A stretch of DNA of 64,000 nt. Source: Corynebacterium stationis. GTDB taxonomy: Bacteria; Actinomycetota; Actinomycetes; Mycobacteriales; Mycobacteriaceae. Shown here piece by piece: positions 32,925-44,680 of this stretch. The DNA is taken from NCBI RefSeq assembly GCF_001941345.1, contig NZ_CP009251.1, positions 434,001-498,000 on the forward strand. The letters run 5' to 3'. The position numbers and the translations under genes are program-made. The notes beneath the pieces are model-generated. The model did no database searches. It saw only the letters and a list, made by a program, of their open reading frames with translations, and was not told where the DNA came from. Each line of letters begins with the position of its first letter. Position 1 is the stretch's first letter.

Positions 32925-35900
32925 GTGCTGGAAGGACCCATCTTGGCAGTCTCCCGCCAGACCAAGTCAGTGGCCAATATCCCTGGAGCCCCGAAGCGTT
33001 ATTCGTTCGCTAAAATCAGCGAGCCAATTGCGGTTCCCGGCCTCCTTGATCTACAACTTGAATCCTTTGCATGGCTCATCGGCACGCCTGAATGGCGTGA
33101 GCGTCAGCAGGAAGAACGTGGTCAAGACCATGTCTCCTCTGGCCTCGAAGATATCTTGGCAGAGTTGTCTCCAATTCAGGACTACTCCGGCAACATGTCT
33201 TTGTCGCTGTCTGAGCCACGCTTTGAGCCGGTGAAAAACACCGTCGATGAGTGCAAGGAAAAGGACATCAACTACTCTGCACCGCTGTATGTCACCGCAG
33301 AGTTCATCAACAACGACACCCAAGAAATTAAGTCCCAGACTGTTTTCATTGGGGACTTCCCAATGATGACCGATGAAGGCACCTTCATTGTCAACGGCAC
33401 CGAGCGTGTTGTTGTTTCTCAGCTGGTACGTTCCCCTGGTGTCTACTTTGACCAGACTATTGATAAGTCCACGGAGCGTCCTTTGCACGCCGTGAAGGTC
33501 ATCCCATCCCGCGGTGCATGGCTCGAATTCGACGTGGACAAGCGCGACACCGTTGGTGTGCGTATTGACCGTAAGCGTCGTCAGCCAGTCACCGTCTTGC
33601 TGAAGGCATTGGGCTGGACCGAAGAACAGATCCGCGAACGCTTCGGCTTCTCCGAGTTGATGATGTCGACTCTGGAGTCTGATGGTATTGCTAACACCGA
33701 CGAAGCTTTGCTGGAGATCTACCGCAAGCAGCGCCCAGGTGAGCAGCCTACTCGCGATCTTGCACAGTCCTTGCTGGACAACTCCTTCTTCCGCGCAAAG
33801 CGCTACGATCTCGCACGCGTTGGCCGCTACAAGGTCAACCGCAAGCTGGGTCTTGGTGGCGATCATGAGGGTCTGATGACCCTGACCGAAGAAGACATTG
33901 CAGTCACGTTGGAGTACTTGGTTCGTCTGCACACCGGTGAGCGTGAGATGAAGGCACCTAACGGTGACATCATTCCAATTAACACCGATGACATCGACCA
34001 CTTTGGTAACCGTCGTCTGCGCACCGTTGGCGAGCTGATCCAAAACCAGGTTCGCGTTGGTCTGTCCCGCATGGAGCGTGTTGTGCGTGAGCGCATGACC
34101 ACGCAGGATGCTGAGTCGATCACTCCTACCTCGTTGATCAACGTTCGTCCGGTATCGGCAGCTATTCGTGAATTCTTCGGTACTTCACAGCTGTCGCAGT
34201 TTATGGATCAGAACAACTCGCTGTCGGGTCTGACCCACAAGCGTCGTTTGTCTGCGCTGGGCCCGGGTGGTCTGTCCCGTGAGCGCGCTGGCATTGAGGT
34301 TCGAGACGTTCACCCATCTCACTACGGCCGTATGTGCCCAATTGAGACTCCCGAAGGCCCGAACATTGGTCTGATCGGTTCTTTGGCTTCTTATGCTCGC
34401 GTGAATGCCTTCGGCTTCATCGAAACTCCTTACCGCAAGGTGGAAAACGGTCGCGTCACCGATGAGGTTCACTACCTCACCGCTGATGAAGAAGACCGTT
34501 ACGCTATCGGCCAGGCAGAAGTTGAGCAGGACGCTGACGGCAACATCATTGATGACCGTATTGAGGTTCGCCTCAAGGACGGCGATATCGGCGTGACCGA
34601 TGCCAATGGTGTTGACTTCGTTGACGTTTCACCTCGTCAGATGGTCTCTGTTGGTACCGCCATGATTCCTTTCTTGGAGCACGACGATGCTAACCGTGCA
34701 CTGATGGGTGCGAACATGCAGAAGCAGGCTGTTCCACTGGTTCGTGCCGAGGCACCTTATGTTGGTACCGGTATGGAGCTGCGTGCTGCATACGATGCTG
34801 GCGATATGGTCATCACTCCAAAGGCGGGCGTTGTTGAAAACGTGAACGCTGATCTCATCACCATCATGGATGATGAAGGCATTCGCGATACCTACATGCT
34901 GCGCAAGTTTGAGCGCACCAACCAGGGCACCAACTACAACCAGACGCCTTTGGTTAACATGGGCGACCGCGTTGAGGCTGGCCAGGTTCTGGCCGATGGT
35001 CCTGGTACCCACAATGGCGAAATGTCCTTGGGTCGTAACCTGCTCGTGGCATTTATGCCATGGGAAGGCCACAACTACGAGGACGCAATTATCTTGAGCC
35101 AGCGCGTTGTGGAAGAGGATATCCTGACCTCTATCCACATCGAAGAGCACGAGATTGACGCTCGCGATACCAAGTTGGGTGCAGAAGAGATCACCCGTGA
35201 GATTCCAAACGTGTCCGAAGATGTTCTTCGTGACTTGGATGACCGCGGCATCATCCGCGTCGGTGCCGATGTTCGCCCTGGCGACATCCTCGTCGGTAAG
35301 GTCACCCCAAAGGGTGAAACCGAGCTGACCCCAGAAGAGCGTCTTCTGCGCGCAATCTTCGGTGAGAAGGCTCGTGAAGTTCGCGACACCTCCATGAAAG
35401 TTCCACACGGTGAAACCGGCAAGGTCATTGGCGTTGCTCGTTTCTCCCGCGACGAAGATGATGATTTGGCACCTGGCGTCAATGAAATGATCCGCGTCTA
35501 CGTGGCTCAGAAGCGTAAGATCCAGGACGGCGATAAGCTCGCTGGCCGCCACGGCAACAAGGGTGTTGTCGGTAAGGTTCTGCCACCAGAGGACATGCCA
35601 TTTATGGCAGACGGTACCCCTGTTGACGTCCTGCTTAACACCCACGGTGTTCCACGTCGTATGAACATTGGTCAGGTTCTGGAGCTGCACTTGGGCTGGC
35701 TGGCACACACCGGCTGGAAGGTTGACACCGAGGATCCAAAGAACGCTGAGTTGCTCAAGACTTTGCCGCAGGAGCTTTACGATGTTCCAGCGGATTCCTT
35801 GACCGCAACCCCAGTGTTCGATGGTGCTACCAACGAAGAGATTTCTCGTCTGCTGGCGTCTTCGAAGCCTAACCGCGATGGCGACGTCATGATTGACGAA

Positions 35901-36419
35901 GACGGCAAGACCGTACTCTTTGATGGTCGTTCAGGTGAGCCGTACCAGTACCCAATTTCGGTTGGTTACATGTACATGCTGAAGCTGCACCACCTCATTG
36001 ATGAGAAGATTCACGCCCGTTCCACTGGTCCTTACTCCATGATTACCCAGCAGCCTCTGGGCGGTAAGGCACAGTTCGGTGGACAGCGCTTTGGTGAGAT
36101 GGAGGTGTGGGCAATGCAGGCTTACGGCGCTGCCTACACCCTGCAGGAACTGTTGACCATCAAGTCCGATGACGTTGTTGGCCGCGTGAAGGTCTACGAG
36201 GCAATTGTTAAGGGCGACAACATTCCGGATCCAGGTATTCCTGAGTCCTTCAAGGTGTTGCTCAAGGAGCTGCAGTCCCTGTGTCTGAACGTGGAAGTTC
36301 TTTCCGCAGACGGCACCCCAATGGAACTTTCCGGCTCTGATGATGACGATATGGAATCTGGTTCTTCCATGGGCATTAACTTGTCCCGTGATGAGGGCTC
36401 TTCCGCAGATATCGCTTAA
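32925..36419 (+). CDS. rpoB: DNA-directed RNA polymerase beta subunit
   Basis: The 1164-residue subunit matches actinobacterial RpoB throughout, including the start [14 protein letters not shown], the rifampicin-binding segment [20 protein letters not shown] followed by [31 protein letters not shown], and [14 protein letters not shown] in the catalytic core. The Asp, His and Ser positions commonly altered in rifampicin resistance are wild type. GTG 32925 is chosen by similarity to the corynebacterial N-terminus, since the local ribosome-binding site is weak. rpoC follows after 110 bases. Confidence 0.98.
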   Translation: MLEGPILAVSRQTKSVANIPGAPKRYSFAKISEPIAVPGLLDLQLESFAWLIGTPEWRERQQEERGQDHVSSGLEDILAELSPIQDYSGNMSLSLSEPRFEPVKNTVDECKEKDINYSAPLYVTAEFINNDTQEIKSQTVFIGDFPMMTDEGTFIVNGTERVVVSQLVRSPGVYFDQTIDKSTERPLHAVKVIPSRGAWLEFDVDKRDTVGVRIDRKRRQPVTVLLKALGWTEEQIRERFGFSELMMSTLESDGIANTDEALLEIYRKQRPGEQPTRDLAQSLLDNSFFRAKRYDLARVGRYKVNRKLGLGGDHEGLMTLTEEDIAVTLEYLVRLHTGEREMKAPNGDIIPINTDDIDHFGNRRLRTVGELIQNQVRVGLSRMERVVRERMTTQDAESITPTSLINVRPVSAAIREFFGTSQLSQFMDQNNSLSGLTHKRRLSALGPGGLSRERAGIEVRDVHPSHYGRMCPIETPEGPNIGLIGSLASYARVNAFGFIETPYRKVENGRVTDEVHYLTADEEDRYAIGQAEVEQDADGNIIDDRIEVRLKDGDIGVTDANGVDFVDVSPRQMVSVGTAMIPFLEHDDANRALMGANMQKQAVPLVRAEAPYVGTGMELRAAYDAGDMVITPKAGVVENVNADLITIMDDEGIRDTYMLRKFERTNQGTNYNQTPLVNMGDRVEAGQVLADGPGTHNGEMSLGRNLLVAFMPWEGHNYEDAIILSQRVVEEDILTSIHIEEHEIDARDTKLGAEEITREIPNVSEDVLRDLDDRGIIRVGADVRPGDILVGKVTPKGETELTPEERLLRAIFGEKAREVRDTSMKVPHGETGKVIGVARFSRDEDDDLAPGVNEMIRVYVAQKRKIQDGDKLAGRHGNKGVVGKVLPPEDMPFMADGTPVDVLLNTHGVPRRMNIGQVLELHLGWLAHTGWKVDTEDPKNAELLKTLPQELYDVPADSLTATPVFDGATNEEISRLLASSKPNRDGDVMIDEDGKTVLFDGRSGEPYQYPISVGYMYMLKLHHLIDEKIHARSTGPYSMITQQPLGGKAQFGGQRFGEMEVWAMQAYGAAYTLQELLTIKSDDVVGRVKVYEAIVKGDNIPDPGIPESFKVLLKELQSLCLNVEVLSADGTPMELSGSDDDDMESGSSMGINLSRDEGSSADIA

Positions 36420-36529
36420 CTAGTGCTATGCGTTCTCGGTGTGAAAGCACCGGGAACGGACGAAACGTTATTAAGAACTAAAAGCCAATCAACTTCCTCC
36501 GTCTTAGGAGGATGAAAGGGAGACGTTAC

Positions 36530-39500
36530 GTGTTCGACGTAAATCTCTTCGACGAGCTTCGTATTGGACTGGCCACCGCCGACGACATTCGCCGTTGGTC
36601 TAAGGGCGAGGTTAAGAAGCCTGAGACCATTAACTACCGCACCTTGAAGCCAGAAAAGGACGGCCTTTTCTGTGAGCGTATCTTCGGCCCTACCCGTGAC
36701 TGGGAGTGCCAGTGTGGTAAGTACAAGCGTGTCCGCTACAAGGGCATCATTTGTGAGCGCTGTGGCGTTGAGGTCACCAAGTCCAAGGTTCGTCGTGAAC
36801 GCATGGGCCACATTGAGCTTGCTGCTCCAGTGACCCACATCTGGTACTTCAAGGGTGTCCCATCCCGTTTGGGCTACCTGTTGGACCTGGCTCCAAAGGA
36901 CCTGGAGCGCATCATCTACTTCGCAGCTAACATCATCACCTCTGTTGATGACGAGGCTCGCCACAACGACCTGTCGACTCTTGAGGGCGAAATGCTCTTG
37001 GAGAAGAAGGACGTAGAAGATGACGTCAATGCTGAAATTGCAGAGCGTGCATCCAAGCTGGAAGACGACCTGGCTGCTCTAGAAGCAGAAGGCGCTAAGG
37101 CTGATGCTCGCCGCAAGGTTCAGAATGCTGCTGATAAGGAAATGCAGCACATTCGTGAACGCGGTGAGCGCGAAGTTGCACGCCTCGACGAAATCTGGAA
37201 CACCTTCAACAAGCTGGCTCCAAAGCAGATGATCATTGATGAGACCATCTACGAAGAGCTGGTTGACCGCTACGAAGATTACTTCACGGGCGGCATGGGT
37301 GCAGAAGCTATTCAGACCCTGATCCGCAACTTCGACCTCGATGCAGAGGCGGAGGAACTGCGTGATGTCATCAACAATGGCAAGGGTCAGAAGAAAATGC
37401 GCGCGCTGAAGCGTTTGAAGGTTGTCGCAGCATTCCAGCGTTCGGGCAACGATCCAGCTGGCATGGTTTTGGATGCGATCCCAGTGATCCCACCAGAGCT
37501 GCGCCCAATGGTTCAGCTTGACGGTGGCCGTTTCGCGACCTCCGACTTGAATGACCTGTACCGTCGCGTTATCAACCGCAACAACCGTCTGAAGCGCATG
37601 ATCGATCTCGGCGCGCCTGAGATCATCGTGAATAACGAGAAGCGCATGCTGCAGGAATCTGTTGACGCGCTGTTCGACAACGGTCGTCGTGGCCGCCCAG
37701 TTGCTGGCCCAGGTAGCCGTCCACTGAAGTCCTTGAGCGACTTGCTCAAGGGTAAGCAGGGTCGTTTCCGTCAGAACCTGCTGGGTAAGCGTGTTGACTA
37801 CTCCGGTCGTTCGGTAATTATTGTTGGTCCTCAGCTGAAGCTGCACGAGTGTGGTCTTCCAAAGCTGATGGCACTGGAGCTGTTCAAGCCATTCGTTATG
37901 AAACGTCTGGTTGAAAACGACTATGCGCAGAACATTAAGTCTGCAAAGCGCATGGTTGAGCGTCAGCGTCCAGAGGTATGGGACGTTCTGGAAGAAGCTA
38001 TTTCCGAGCACCCAGTACTTCTGAACCGTGCACCAACCCTGCACCGTCTTGGTATCCAGGCATTCGAGCCAAAGCTGGTTGAAGGTAAGGCTATTCAGCT
38101 GCACCCACTGGCTTGTGAAGCTTTCAACGCCGACTTCGACGGCGACCAAATGGCAGTCCACCTACCACTGTCCGCAGAAGCACAGGCTGAAGCTCGCGTG
38201 CTGATGTTGTCCTCGAACAATATTTTGTCCCCAGCATCCGGTAAGCCACTGGCTATGCCACGTCTGGACATGGTTACCGGTTTGTACTTCCTCACCATGA
38301 ACAAGGGCGAGGATGAAATCGGTGGCAATGGCCGCTACGCACCAGCTGATGATAATGGCCCAGCGCAGGGCGTGTACTCGTCCTACGCTGAAGCGATCAT
38401 GGCTTATGACCGTGGCGTACTTGGTCTGCAGGCACCGATCAAGGTTCGTATTGATCACCTGCGTCCAACCGAAGCAATTGAGGCAGCGCAGTTCCCAGAT
38501 GGCTGGACCAAGGGCGAATCCTGGATGGCTGAGACCACCCTGGGACGCATCATGTTCAATGAGCTCCTGCCATGGAACTACCCCTACCTTGAAGGTGTAA
38601 TGGTCCGTAAGGGCGGCTCCAAGGACATTGTCCTGCTTGGTGACGTCATTAACGACCTGGCAATCAAGTACCCAATGATCACCGTTGCACAGGTACTGGA
38701 CAAGATGAAGGATGCCGGTTTCTACTGGGCAACCCGTTCTTGTGTCACCATTACCATGCACGACGTTCTGGTTCTTCCAAATAAGACCGACATGCTTGAG
38801 TCTTACGAGAAGGAAGCAGAACGCATCGAGCGCAAGTACTGGGATCAGGGTGCGCTGACTGAGCGTGAGCGCTACGACCGTCTGGTTGAGCTGTGGAAGA
38901 ATGCAACCGACTCCGTGGGTAACGCGGTTGAGGCACTGTACCCAGATGACAACCCAATTCCGATGATCGTTAAGTCTGGTGCAGCAGGTAACATGCGTCA
39001 GATCTGGACCCTGGCCGGCATGAAGGGCATGGTTGTGAACTCCAAGGGTGACTACATCACCCGTCCGATTAAGACCTCCTTCCGTGAAGGTCTGTCGGTT
39101 CTGGAGTACTTCAACAACTCCCACGGTTCCCGTAAGGGTCTGGCGGATACCGCTCTGCGTACCGCTGACTCGGGCTACCTGACCCGTCGTCTGGTTGACG
39201 TTGCGCAGGATGTCATCGTTCGCGAAGACGACTGTGGCACCCGTCAGGGCGTTCGCGTCCCAATCGGTGAGGAAATTGCAGAAGGCACCTACGCTGTTCA
39301 CGAGCTGTGGGAGACCTCAGCATCTGGCCGCGTTGTTGCAACCGACGTCAAGGATGCTGAAGGCAACGTTGTTGCTGAAGCTGGCTCGGACCTGACTGAG
39401 GAACTGACGGAGAAGCTGGTTAACGCTGGCATCACCGAAGTTAAGGTACGTTCCGTACTGACTTGTCAGACGCCAGCTGGTGTTTGTGCGAAGTGCTACG

Positions 39501-40525
39501 GCAAGTCCATGGCTTCTGGCAACTTGGTTGATATCGGCGAAGCCGTCGGTATTGTTGCTGCTCAGTCCATTGGTGAGCCTGGTACCCAGCTGACCATGCG
39601 TACCTTCCACCAGGGTGGTGTCGGTGGCGATATTACCGGTGGTCTGCCACGTGTTCAGGAACTGTTTGAGGCACGTAACCCGAAGAACCGTGCACCAATT
39701 GCATCCGTCGACGGCACGATCTCTTTGTCCGATGAAGGTAACTTCTGGACTTTGACGATTACCCCAGATGACGGCTCGGATAACGTGGTCTACGAGAAGC
39801 TGTCGAAGCGTCAGGGCCTGGCTCAGGTTCGTCGTCCGATGGAATCCAACCCGAACGCAATGATCGAGCGCTCCCTGCGCGACGGTGACCACGTCACCAC
39901 CGGTCTGCGTCTGATGCGCGGTGCTGCTGACCCACACGACGTGCTTGAGGTTCTCGGCCGCCGTGGTGTGGAAAAGCACCTCATCGACGAGGTTCAGGCT
40001 GTTTACCGCGCCCAGGGTGTAGCCATCCACGACAAGCACATCGAGATCATCATCCGTCAGATGCTGCGTCGCGGTACCGTTATCGATGCTGGTAACACCG
40101 ATCTGCTGCCAGGTACTCTGGTTGACCTTTCTGAGGCTCGCCAGATCAATGCTGGTATGCAGGCAGAGGGCAAGGAACCAGCTCAGCTGCGTTCTGAGAT
40201 TATGGGTATTACCAAGGCTTCCTTGGCTACCGAGTCTTGGCTGTCTGCGGCGTCCTTCCAGGAGACCACCCGCGTGCTTACCGATGCCGCTATCAACAAG
40301 CGCTCCGATAAGCTCATCGGCCTGAAGGAGAACGTCATCATTGGTAAGCTGATCCCAGCTGGTACTGGTATCTCGCGTTACCGCAACATCTCCGTCAAGC
40401 CAACCGAGGCAGCACGCAATGCGGCTTACTCGATTCCGACTTACGGCGATTCCATCTACGGTGACGACGGCTTCGGTGAATTCACCGGCGCTTCCGTCCC
40501 ACTGGATGAGGACTTCACCTTCTAG
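36530..40525 (+). CDS. rpoC: DNA-directed RNA polymerase beta-prime subunit
   Basis: The 1331-residue subunit has the N-terminal zinc site ([13 protein letters not shown], then CERCG), the catalytic Mg motif [12 protein letters not shown], and the bridge-helix and trigger-loop region containing [19 protein letters not shown] 36530 with GGGAG seven bases upstream gives the usual corynebacterial start [12 protein letters not shown]. An in-frame ATG at 36512 abuts an AGGAGG with no spacing and is unlikely. It ends 41 bases before a strong terminator. Confidence 0.98.
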   Translation: MFDVNLFDELRIGLATADDIRRWSKGEVKKPETINYRTLKPEKDGLFCERIFGPTRDWECQCGKYKRVRYKGIICERCGVEVTKSKVRRERMGHIELAAPVTHIWYFKGVPSRLGYLLDLAPKDLERIIYFAANIITSVDDEARHNDLSTLEGEMLLEKKDVEDDVNAEIAERASKLEDDLAALEAEGAKADARRKVQNAADKEMQHIRERGEREVARLDEIWNTFNKLAPKQMIIDETIYEELVDRYEDYFTGGMGAEAIQTLIRNFDLDAEAEELRDVINNGKGQKKMRALKRLKVVAAFQRSGNDPAGMVLDAIPVIPPELRPMVQLDGGRFATSDLNDLYRRVINRNNRLKRMIDLGAPEIIVNNEKRMLQESVDALFDNGRRGRPVAGPGSRPLKSLSDLLKGKQGRFRQNLLGKRVDYSGRSVIIVGPQLKLHECGLPKLMALELFKPFVMKRLVENDYAQNIKSAKRMVERQRPEVWDVLEEAISEHPVLLNRAPTLHRLGIQAFEPKLVEGKAIQLHPLACEAFNADFDGDQMAVHLPLSAEAQAEARVLMLSSNNILSPASGKPLAMPRLDMVTGLYFLTMNKGEDEIGGNGRYAPADDNGPAQGVYSSYAEAIMAYDRGVLGLQAPIKVRIDHLRPTEAIEAAQFPDGWTKGESWMAETTLGRIMFNELLPWNYPYLEGVMVRKGGSKDIVLLGDVINDLAIKYPMITVAQVLDKMKDAGFYWATRSCVTITMHDVLVLPNKTDMLESYEKEAERIERKYWDQGALTERERYDRLVELWKNATDSVGNAVEALYPDDNPIPMIVKSGAAGNMRQIWTLAGMKGMVVNSKGDYITRPIKTSFREGLSVLEYFNNSHGSRKGLADTALRTADSGYLTRRLVDVAQDVIVREDDCGTRQGVRVPIGEEIAEGTYAVHELWETSASGRVVATDVKDAEGNVVAEAGSDLTEELTEKLVNAGITEVKVRSVLTCQTPAGVCAKCYGKSMASGNLVDIGEAVGIVAAQSIGEPGTQLTMRTFHQGGVGGDITGGLPRVQELFEARNPKNRAPIASVDGTISLSDEGNFWTLTITPDDGSDNVVYEKLSKRQGLAQVRRPMESNPNAMIERSLRDGDHVTTGLRLMRGAADPHDVLEVLGRRGVEKHLIDEVQAVYRAQGVAIHDKHIEIIIRQMLRRGTVIDAGNTDLLPGTLVDLSEARQINAGMQAEGKEPAQLRSEIMGITKASLATESWLSAASFQETTRVLTDAAINKRSDKLIGLKENVIIGKLIPAGTGISRYRNISVKPTEAARNAAYSIPTYGDSIYGDDGFGEFTGASVPLDEDFTF

Positions 40526-40566
40526 TCCAACTCCCGTGTTCAACGGCTTCAGCTGTTTAACACCGC

Positions 40567-40607
40567 AGCGCCCGCGCTACTGATTGATTTTCGGTAGCGC
40601 GGGCGCT
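40567..40607 (+). terminator. Intrinsic terminator after rpoC
   Basis: AGCGCCCGCGCTAC pairs perfectly with GTAGCGCGGGCGCT around a 13-base loop, followed by GCTTTGTTATT. Confidence 0.88.
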
Positions 40608-40668
40608 GCTTTGTTATTTGCGCAGGTTATACGGGCTCTGGTAGGTATTGAAGGGCATCATATTCATT

Positions 40669-40761
40669 TACGGGTGCTCGCAAGCAAAGTGCGGGCTGAG
40701 ACCTTGGCGCAGGCGCTGGGAAACCGTCGAACTTGAACCGGATAATGCCGGCGAAAGGATA
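40669..40761 (+). promoter_or_regulatory. TPP riboswitch (THI element)
   Basis: The region has the conserved TPP aptamer parts: CGGGTGCTCG leading into GCGGGCTGAGA (pyrimidine-sensor arm), and AACTTGAACCGGATAATGCCGGCGAAAGGATA (pyrophosphate-sensor arm, here split as AACTTGAACC, GGATAATGCCGG and CGAAAGGATA). The element ends six bases before the ykoE start codon. No separate terminator is seen, so control is probably at translation initiation: TPP binding would hide the AAAGGATAAAG ribosome-binding region. Confidence 0.93.
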
Positions 40762-40766
40762 AAGAA

Positions 40767-41372
40767 GTGGTTACTCAAGTTAACCCTGCTCGCTCTTTAA
40801 ACTGGCGAGTGGTAGATATCATCGTTGCCTCCATCCTCGCAGTTGCCTGCGGGCTGGTCTTCGTCTTTTGGAACTCGGTGGGATACGCCTGGTTCATGGC
40901 GATGGATGCGCTCACCCCGGGCCTCGGTGGCATTGCCACTGGCATTTGGCTTGCCGGTGGTGTAATCGGCGCGTTGGTTATCCGTAAACCCGGCGCAGCG
41001 ATTTATGTAGAAACTCTAGCGGCGACTGTCTCCGCGGTATTTGGTTCCCAGTGGGGACCAGAAACTCTTTACTCTGGTCTTGCCCAAGGCTTAGGCGTAG
41101 AGATTGTCTTCGCAATCTTCCTCTACCGCCGCTTTAGCCTGATGGTCGCCATGCTCGGCGGCATTGGTGCCGCGCTTGGTGCATTTGTGCTGGAGCTTTT
41201 CACCTCAGCAAATATCGCCAAGTCGTTGGAATTTAACCTGATCTACCTGGCTTGTCTCGTCGTCTCGGGAGCTATCTTGGCCGGTGCCTTGAGCTACTTT
41301 ACGGTTAAAGCTTTAGCGAAAACCGGGGCCCTGGATCGCTTTGCTGTGGGACGGGAACAGCGCGCGCTGTAA
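40767..41372 (+). CDS. ykoE: ECF transporter substrate-binding component YkoE (thiamine precursor)
   Basis: The 201-residue integral membrane protein has about six predicted helices and matches the YkoE family, with VVDIIVASILAVACGLVFVFW near the N-terminus and RKPGAAIYVETLAATVSAVFGSQWG in the middle. YkoE is the substrate-capture subunit for thiamine or its hydroxymethylpyrimidine precursor. GTG 40767 follows the riboswitch ribosome-binding region directly. The stop codon overlaps the ykoD start by one base. The riboswitch is the main evidence for the substrate. Confidence 0.92.
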   Translation: MVTQVNPARSLNWRVVDIIVASILAVACGLVFVFWNSVGYAWFMAMDALTPGLGGIATGIWLAGGVIGALVIRKPGAAIYVETLAATVSAVFGSQWGPETLYSGLAQGLGVEIVFAIFLYRRFSLMVAMLGGIGAALGAFVLELFTSANIAKSLEFNLIYLACLVVSGAILAGALSYFTVKALAKTGALDRFAVGREQRAL

Positions 41373-42745
41373 TGTCACAAATCTTATTGCGCGGTACCAC
41401 GTGGCAGCACGCTGGTCGCCGCACCCCAGCTATTTCCGATATTGATATCCGCGTCGAACGCGGTGAACGAATCTTGCTCGCTGGTGATTCCGGCTCGGGC
41501 AAATCGACGCTGCTTTCAGCACTGGCCGGAGTACTCGGCGGGGATGATGAAGGTACCCTGCGTGGCGAGCTCACCATCAACGCCGCCGCAGTGGGTTTGG
41601 TTTTGCAAGACCCGGACTCTCAGGTTATTGCCTCGCGCGTTGGCGATGACGTGGCTTTCGGCTGCGAAAATCTCGGCCTTCCACGCGAGGAAATCTGGCG
41701 TCGTGTGCATCAAGCATTGGAAATGGTCGGCTTAGATCTAAGCCTTGAACATCCCACCGCGCGGCTCTCCGGCGGACAAAAACAGCGCCTTGCGCTGGCA
41801 GGCGTAATCGCCATGGGAGCCGAGGTGATTTTGCTCGATGAACCCACAGCCAACCTTGACCCGCAAGGTGCAGCCGATGTTGTCGCAGCCGTTGACCACG
41901 TGGTTAAAGAAACCGGCGCAACTCTCATTGTCATTGAGCACAACTATACGCAGTGGGAACACGTGTTAAACCGCGCCATTGTTTTAGAACACGGAAAGCT
42001 TATCTACGACGGGGAAGTGGCTCCAGCTGTCGCCGCACGGCGCATTACCGGGTTGCCCACGGCATCGCCAGTACCTGCCGATGCTCCGGCAGCGCTGTGG
42101 TCGCATAACCTTGCCACCCGTTTTGGTCCGGCCCGCACGCTGGCCATTCCGCAGGGTGCATCGACGGTGATCACTGGCGCCAACGGTTCTGGCAAAACTA
42201 CCTGGTTGATGACGATGGCAGGGTTGATTTCTCCGGTAGCGGGGAAGTTGGGCTATTCCGAAGAGATTCGCCGCGGCTTGGCAAAAAACCCACACGCGTG
42301 GAGCTCTGTTCAGCTGGCGCAGCGCATCGGCTTTGTGTTTCAAAACCCTGAGCACCAATTCGTCGCCCGCAGCGTGATCGAAGAAATGCGGGTGGGGCCC
42401 AAAGTGGTCGGATCCCTAGTAAGGGGATCTAACCAGGGAGTAGAAGAGCGCATCGACAAGCTCTTGCAACGCCTGCGGCTGGAGTCTTTGGTTGAAGCCA
42501 ACCCCTTTACCTTGTCTGGCGGCGAAAAGCGCCGACTATCTGTGGCCACTGCTTTGGTCACCGCACCGAGTGTTGTCCTTTTAGACGAGCCGACTTTCGG
42601 CCAAGACCCGGAAACTTTTAAAGAACTGGTCTTTATGATTCGCGAACTGGTTGATGAGGGCATTACTGTCGCATCGATTACCCACGATGAACTATTTATC
42701 AATGCTTTGGCCGATGCCCACCTGGTGGTGAGCGCGCATGCCTAA
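41372..42745 (+). CDS. ykoD: ECF transporter ATPase YkoD, two fused ATP-binding domains
   Basis: The 457-residue protein contains two ABC ATPase domains. Domain 1 has Walker A AGDSGSGKST (about 37-46), signature LSGGQKQRLALAG and Walker B VILLDEPTANLD. Domain 2 has Walker A GANGSGKTT (about 270), signature LSGGEKRRLSVAT and VVLLDEPTFGQD. Fusion of both energising subunits in one chain is typical of YkoD. It overlaps ykoE by one base and ykoC by eight bases, so the three proteins are translated as a coupled unit. Confidence 0.94.
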   Translation: MSQILLRGTTWQHAGRRTPAISDIDIRVERGERILLAGDSGSGKSTLLSALAGVLGGDDEGTLRGELTINAAAVGLVLQDPDSQVIASRVGDDVAFGCENLGLPREEIWRRVHQALEMVGLDLSLEHPTARLSGGQKQRLALAGVIAMGAEVILLDEPTANLDPQGAADVVAAVDHVVKETGATLIVIEHNYTQWEHVLNRAIVLEHGKLIYDGEVAPAVAARRITGLPTASPVPADAPAALWSHNLATRFGPARTLAIPQGASTVITGANGSGKTTWLMTMAGLISPVAGKLGYSEEIRRGLAKNPHAWSSVQLAQRIGFVFQNPEHQFVARSVIEEMRVGPKVVGSLVRGSNQGVEERIDKLLQRLRLESLVEANPFTLSGGEKRRLSVATALVTAPSVVLLDEPTFGQDPETFKELVFMIRELVDEGITVASITHDELFINALADAHLVVSAHA

Positions 42746-43505
42746 TGTTTTAACCGGTGTGAACCCGTTGACGCGGTTGGCGGTCATTATCTTGGTGACG
42801 ACACCGCTGCTGTTGTCTGTGGACTGGGTGAGCGCGGCCGTCTCTCTTGTGATTACCTTACTATGCGCGCCGTTGTGCCGGGTGAGCTGGTGGCGTCTAC
42901 TCAAAATGTCTTGGCCGCTGATAATCATCGCGCCGATATCGGGGATATCGATGCTGCTCTATGCCCAAGAAGGTGGGAGGGAGTATTTCTCCTTCTTCCT
43001 GGCCACGGTGACCGATAATTCCATCGAACTAGCGGTGGCGATGATGTTGCGTGTGCTTGCTGTCGCATTGCCGGTGATTGTGCTGGCGCGAGATATCGAC
43101 CCGACGGAATTAGGCGACGCCCTGGCGCAAATCCTGAAACTTCCCGCCCGCTTCGTCATCGGTGCGGTAGCCGGCGTGCGCATGCTGACCCTGTTCAAAG
43201 ATGATTGGCAAGCAATGGGGCAAGCTCGTCGTGCGCGGGGACTTGCTGACCGCGGGCGCATCAGCCATCTGGTGACCATGACTTTTGGGCTATTGGTGCT
43301 TGCCCTGCGCCGCGGTGGGAAACTAGCTACGGCCATGGAAGCCCGCGGATTTGGCAAGCCCGTCACTACTTCGCCGCGTACCTGGGCGCGGGAATCGAAG
43401 CTCGTGCGTAGGGACTGGATAATCATGGCCATCGGAGTGCTACTCGCGAGCTTGCCGGTGATAATTTCTGTCGTGTCAGGCTCCTGGCGCTTTTTGGGCT
43501 TGTAG
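42738..43505 (+). CDS. ykoC: ECF transporter transmembrane component YkoC (EcfT)
   Basis: The 255-residue protein has about five predicted membrane helices and the EcfT coupling motifs, seen as GQARRARGLADRG and ATAMEARGFG, where Ala-Arg-Gly motifs contact the ATPases. It completes the ykoEDC transporter controlled by the upstream TPP riboswitch. Its start overlaps the end of ykoD. No terminator was recognised directly after it; 126 bases separate it from the next gene. Confidence 0.92.
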   Translation: MPNVLTGVNPLTRLAVIILVTTPLLLSVDWVSAAVSLVITLLCAPLCRVSWWRLLKMSWPLIIIAPISGISMLLYAQEGGREYFSFFLATVTDNSIELAVAMMLRVLAVALPVIVLARDIDPTELGDALAQILKLPARFVIGAVAGVRMLTLFKDDWQAMGQARRARGLADRGRISHLVTMTFGLLVLALRRGGKLATAMEARGFGKPVTTSPRTWARESKLVRRDWIIMAIGVLLASLPVIISVVSGSWRFLGL

Positions 43506-43631
43506 AAATGCTTGTAAAATAGAAAGCGTAAATCCGGACAAAAGCAGTCAATCCGCTAACATGGATTAGATAAAGTTCTAGCTTAAATCGTGTGGCAAAA
43601 GCATTTGAAAGGTGTGGCTAGGAAAGTCTTA

Positions 43632-44378
43632 GTGGCTGATCCCAACTCCATGACACTGATTATTAACACCACCATTGACCCAGCGACGCAGTCTGAGGGC
43701 GTGCCCAGTGGATTTCTGCCGGTCGAAGCTAGCCAAGCAGAGCCGGCGACACGTGTTCCCGGGCAAGACATCCAGGATGAAGACCCACCGGAAGTTGTTG
43801 AAACCAAGTCTTTTTTGCAGGCACAAGACCTGTTAGAAGAAAATATTGACCGCCTTGCACAAGGGCGCAATAAGCCAATGAAACCGGTCACCGTGCTTAT
43901 CGATGGCCCCTCAGGCGCCGGCAAGACCTGGTTTGCTGCGCGCCTGGCGGAACATATGGGGTGGCAGACAGTCCACCTGGACGAGTTCTACCCCGGTTGG
44001 CACGGGCTGCAAAAAGGCAGTGAGATGGTCAACAGCCAAGTTCTGCGGAAAATGAATCCGGGCTTTTGGCGCTGGGACTGGAATGCGCATGCTCCTGCCG
44101 AGTGGTTTAGCCTCGACGGCCGTGACAATTTGATTGTCGAAGGTGTAGGTGCGATTAGCGTTGACAATATTGCCGCTGCGTACAAGCGTGGTTCGGTAGT
44201 AACCGTCATGGTAACGGGCCCGCGCGAAGCACGCAGAACCCGCGCCTTGGATAGGGATGAGGGCTATGAAGACTGGTTTGAAACGTGGGAAAGTCAAGAA
44301 GCAGAGCACTTCGCGAACTTGTTGGAGACTGACCTCAAGCCAGACCTGTTGTGGCAGTGGCAATACGCTGCGTCGTAG
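43632..44378 (+). CDS. P-loop NTPase, uridine-kinase-like, unknown substrate
   Basis: The 248-residue protein has a disordered Pro/Glu-rich N-terminal 75 residues and a kinase-like domain with Walker A DGPSGAGKTW (about 91-100), a VHLDEFYPGW lid or substrate segment and VEGVGAIS. It resembles the small nucleoside/coenzyme kinase group often annotated as uridine kinase-like or ATP-binding protein. The substrate cannot be inferred. GTG 43632 was selected because GGAAAG is well placed five bases upstream. The frame continues to GTG 43590, and ATG 43650 is an alternative. It stands alone between ykoC and the rpsL leader. Confidence 0.8.
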   Translation: MADPNSMTLIINTTIDPATQSEGVPSGFLPVEASQAEPATRVPGQDIQDEDPPEVVETKSFLQAQDLLEENIDRLAQGRNKPMKPVTVLIDGPSGAGKTWFAARLAEHMGWQTVHLDEFYPGWHGLQKGSEMVNSQVLRKMNPGFWRWDWNAHAPAEWFSLDGRDNLIVEGVGAISVDNIAAAYKRGSVVTVMVTGPREARRTRALDRDEGYEDWFETWESQEAEHFANLLETDLKPDLLWQWQYAAS

Positions 44379-44680
44379 TGGCGTCTTCGGCCTATCGGCG
44401 CAGATCAGCGTGGTCAAAGACTGTTTGTAAAACCCCACTGGCTTTGGTAGTGTCGGTAAAGGTTCGTTGCATTATGTGACGAAGAGTCTGATCCTTTTCT
44501 CAGCAAAACACACCAGTCAGTTGTGACTCGGTGGGGAATAGGTATCTGGACACGCGGAAGGACCCCGGAAAAGAGTCCTTATTTTTGCGTGTTTAGGCAC
44601 CTGTTTCTCACCGGAGAGCATCTACAAGTGAGTTATTAAAAGCTGAGGCAAGTAATTTCTACCGATAAGAAAGACTGATA
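44379..44680 (+). promoter_or_regulatory. rpsL leader with terminator-like hairpin
   Basis: The 302-base gap carries the str operon promoter region and a leader. AAGGAC (44558-44563) pairs with GTCCTT (44575-44580) and is followed by ATTTTT; an outer ACACGC/GCGTGT helix encloses it. This has the form of an attenuator about 100 bases before rpsL. The promoter itself could not be assigned with confidence. Confidence 0.55.

Noticed and set aside
33051..34043. Long minus-strand frames opposite rpoB, rpoC, fusA and tuf (for example 33051-34043, 37079-38161, 38162-39301 and 48366-49358)
   Set aside because: They mirror the strong codon bias of highly expressed genes on the other strand. They have no ribosome-binding sites, family motifs or conserved context.
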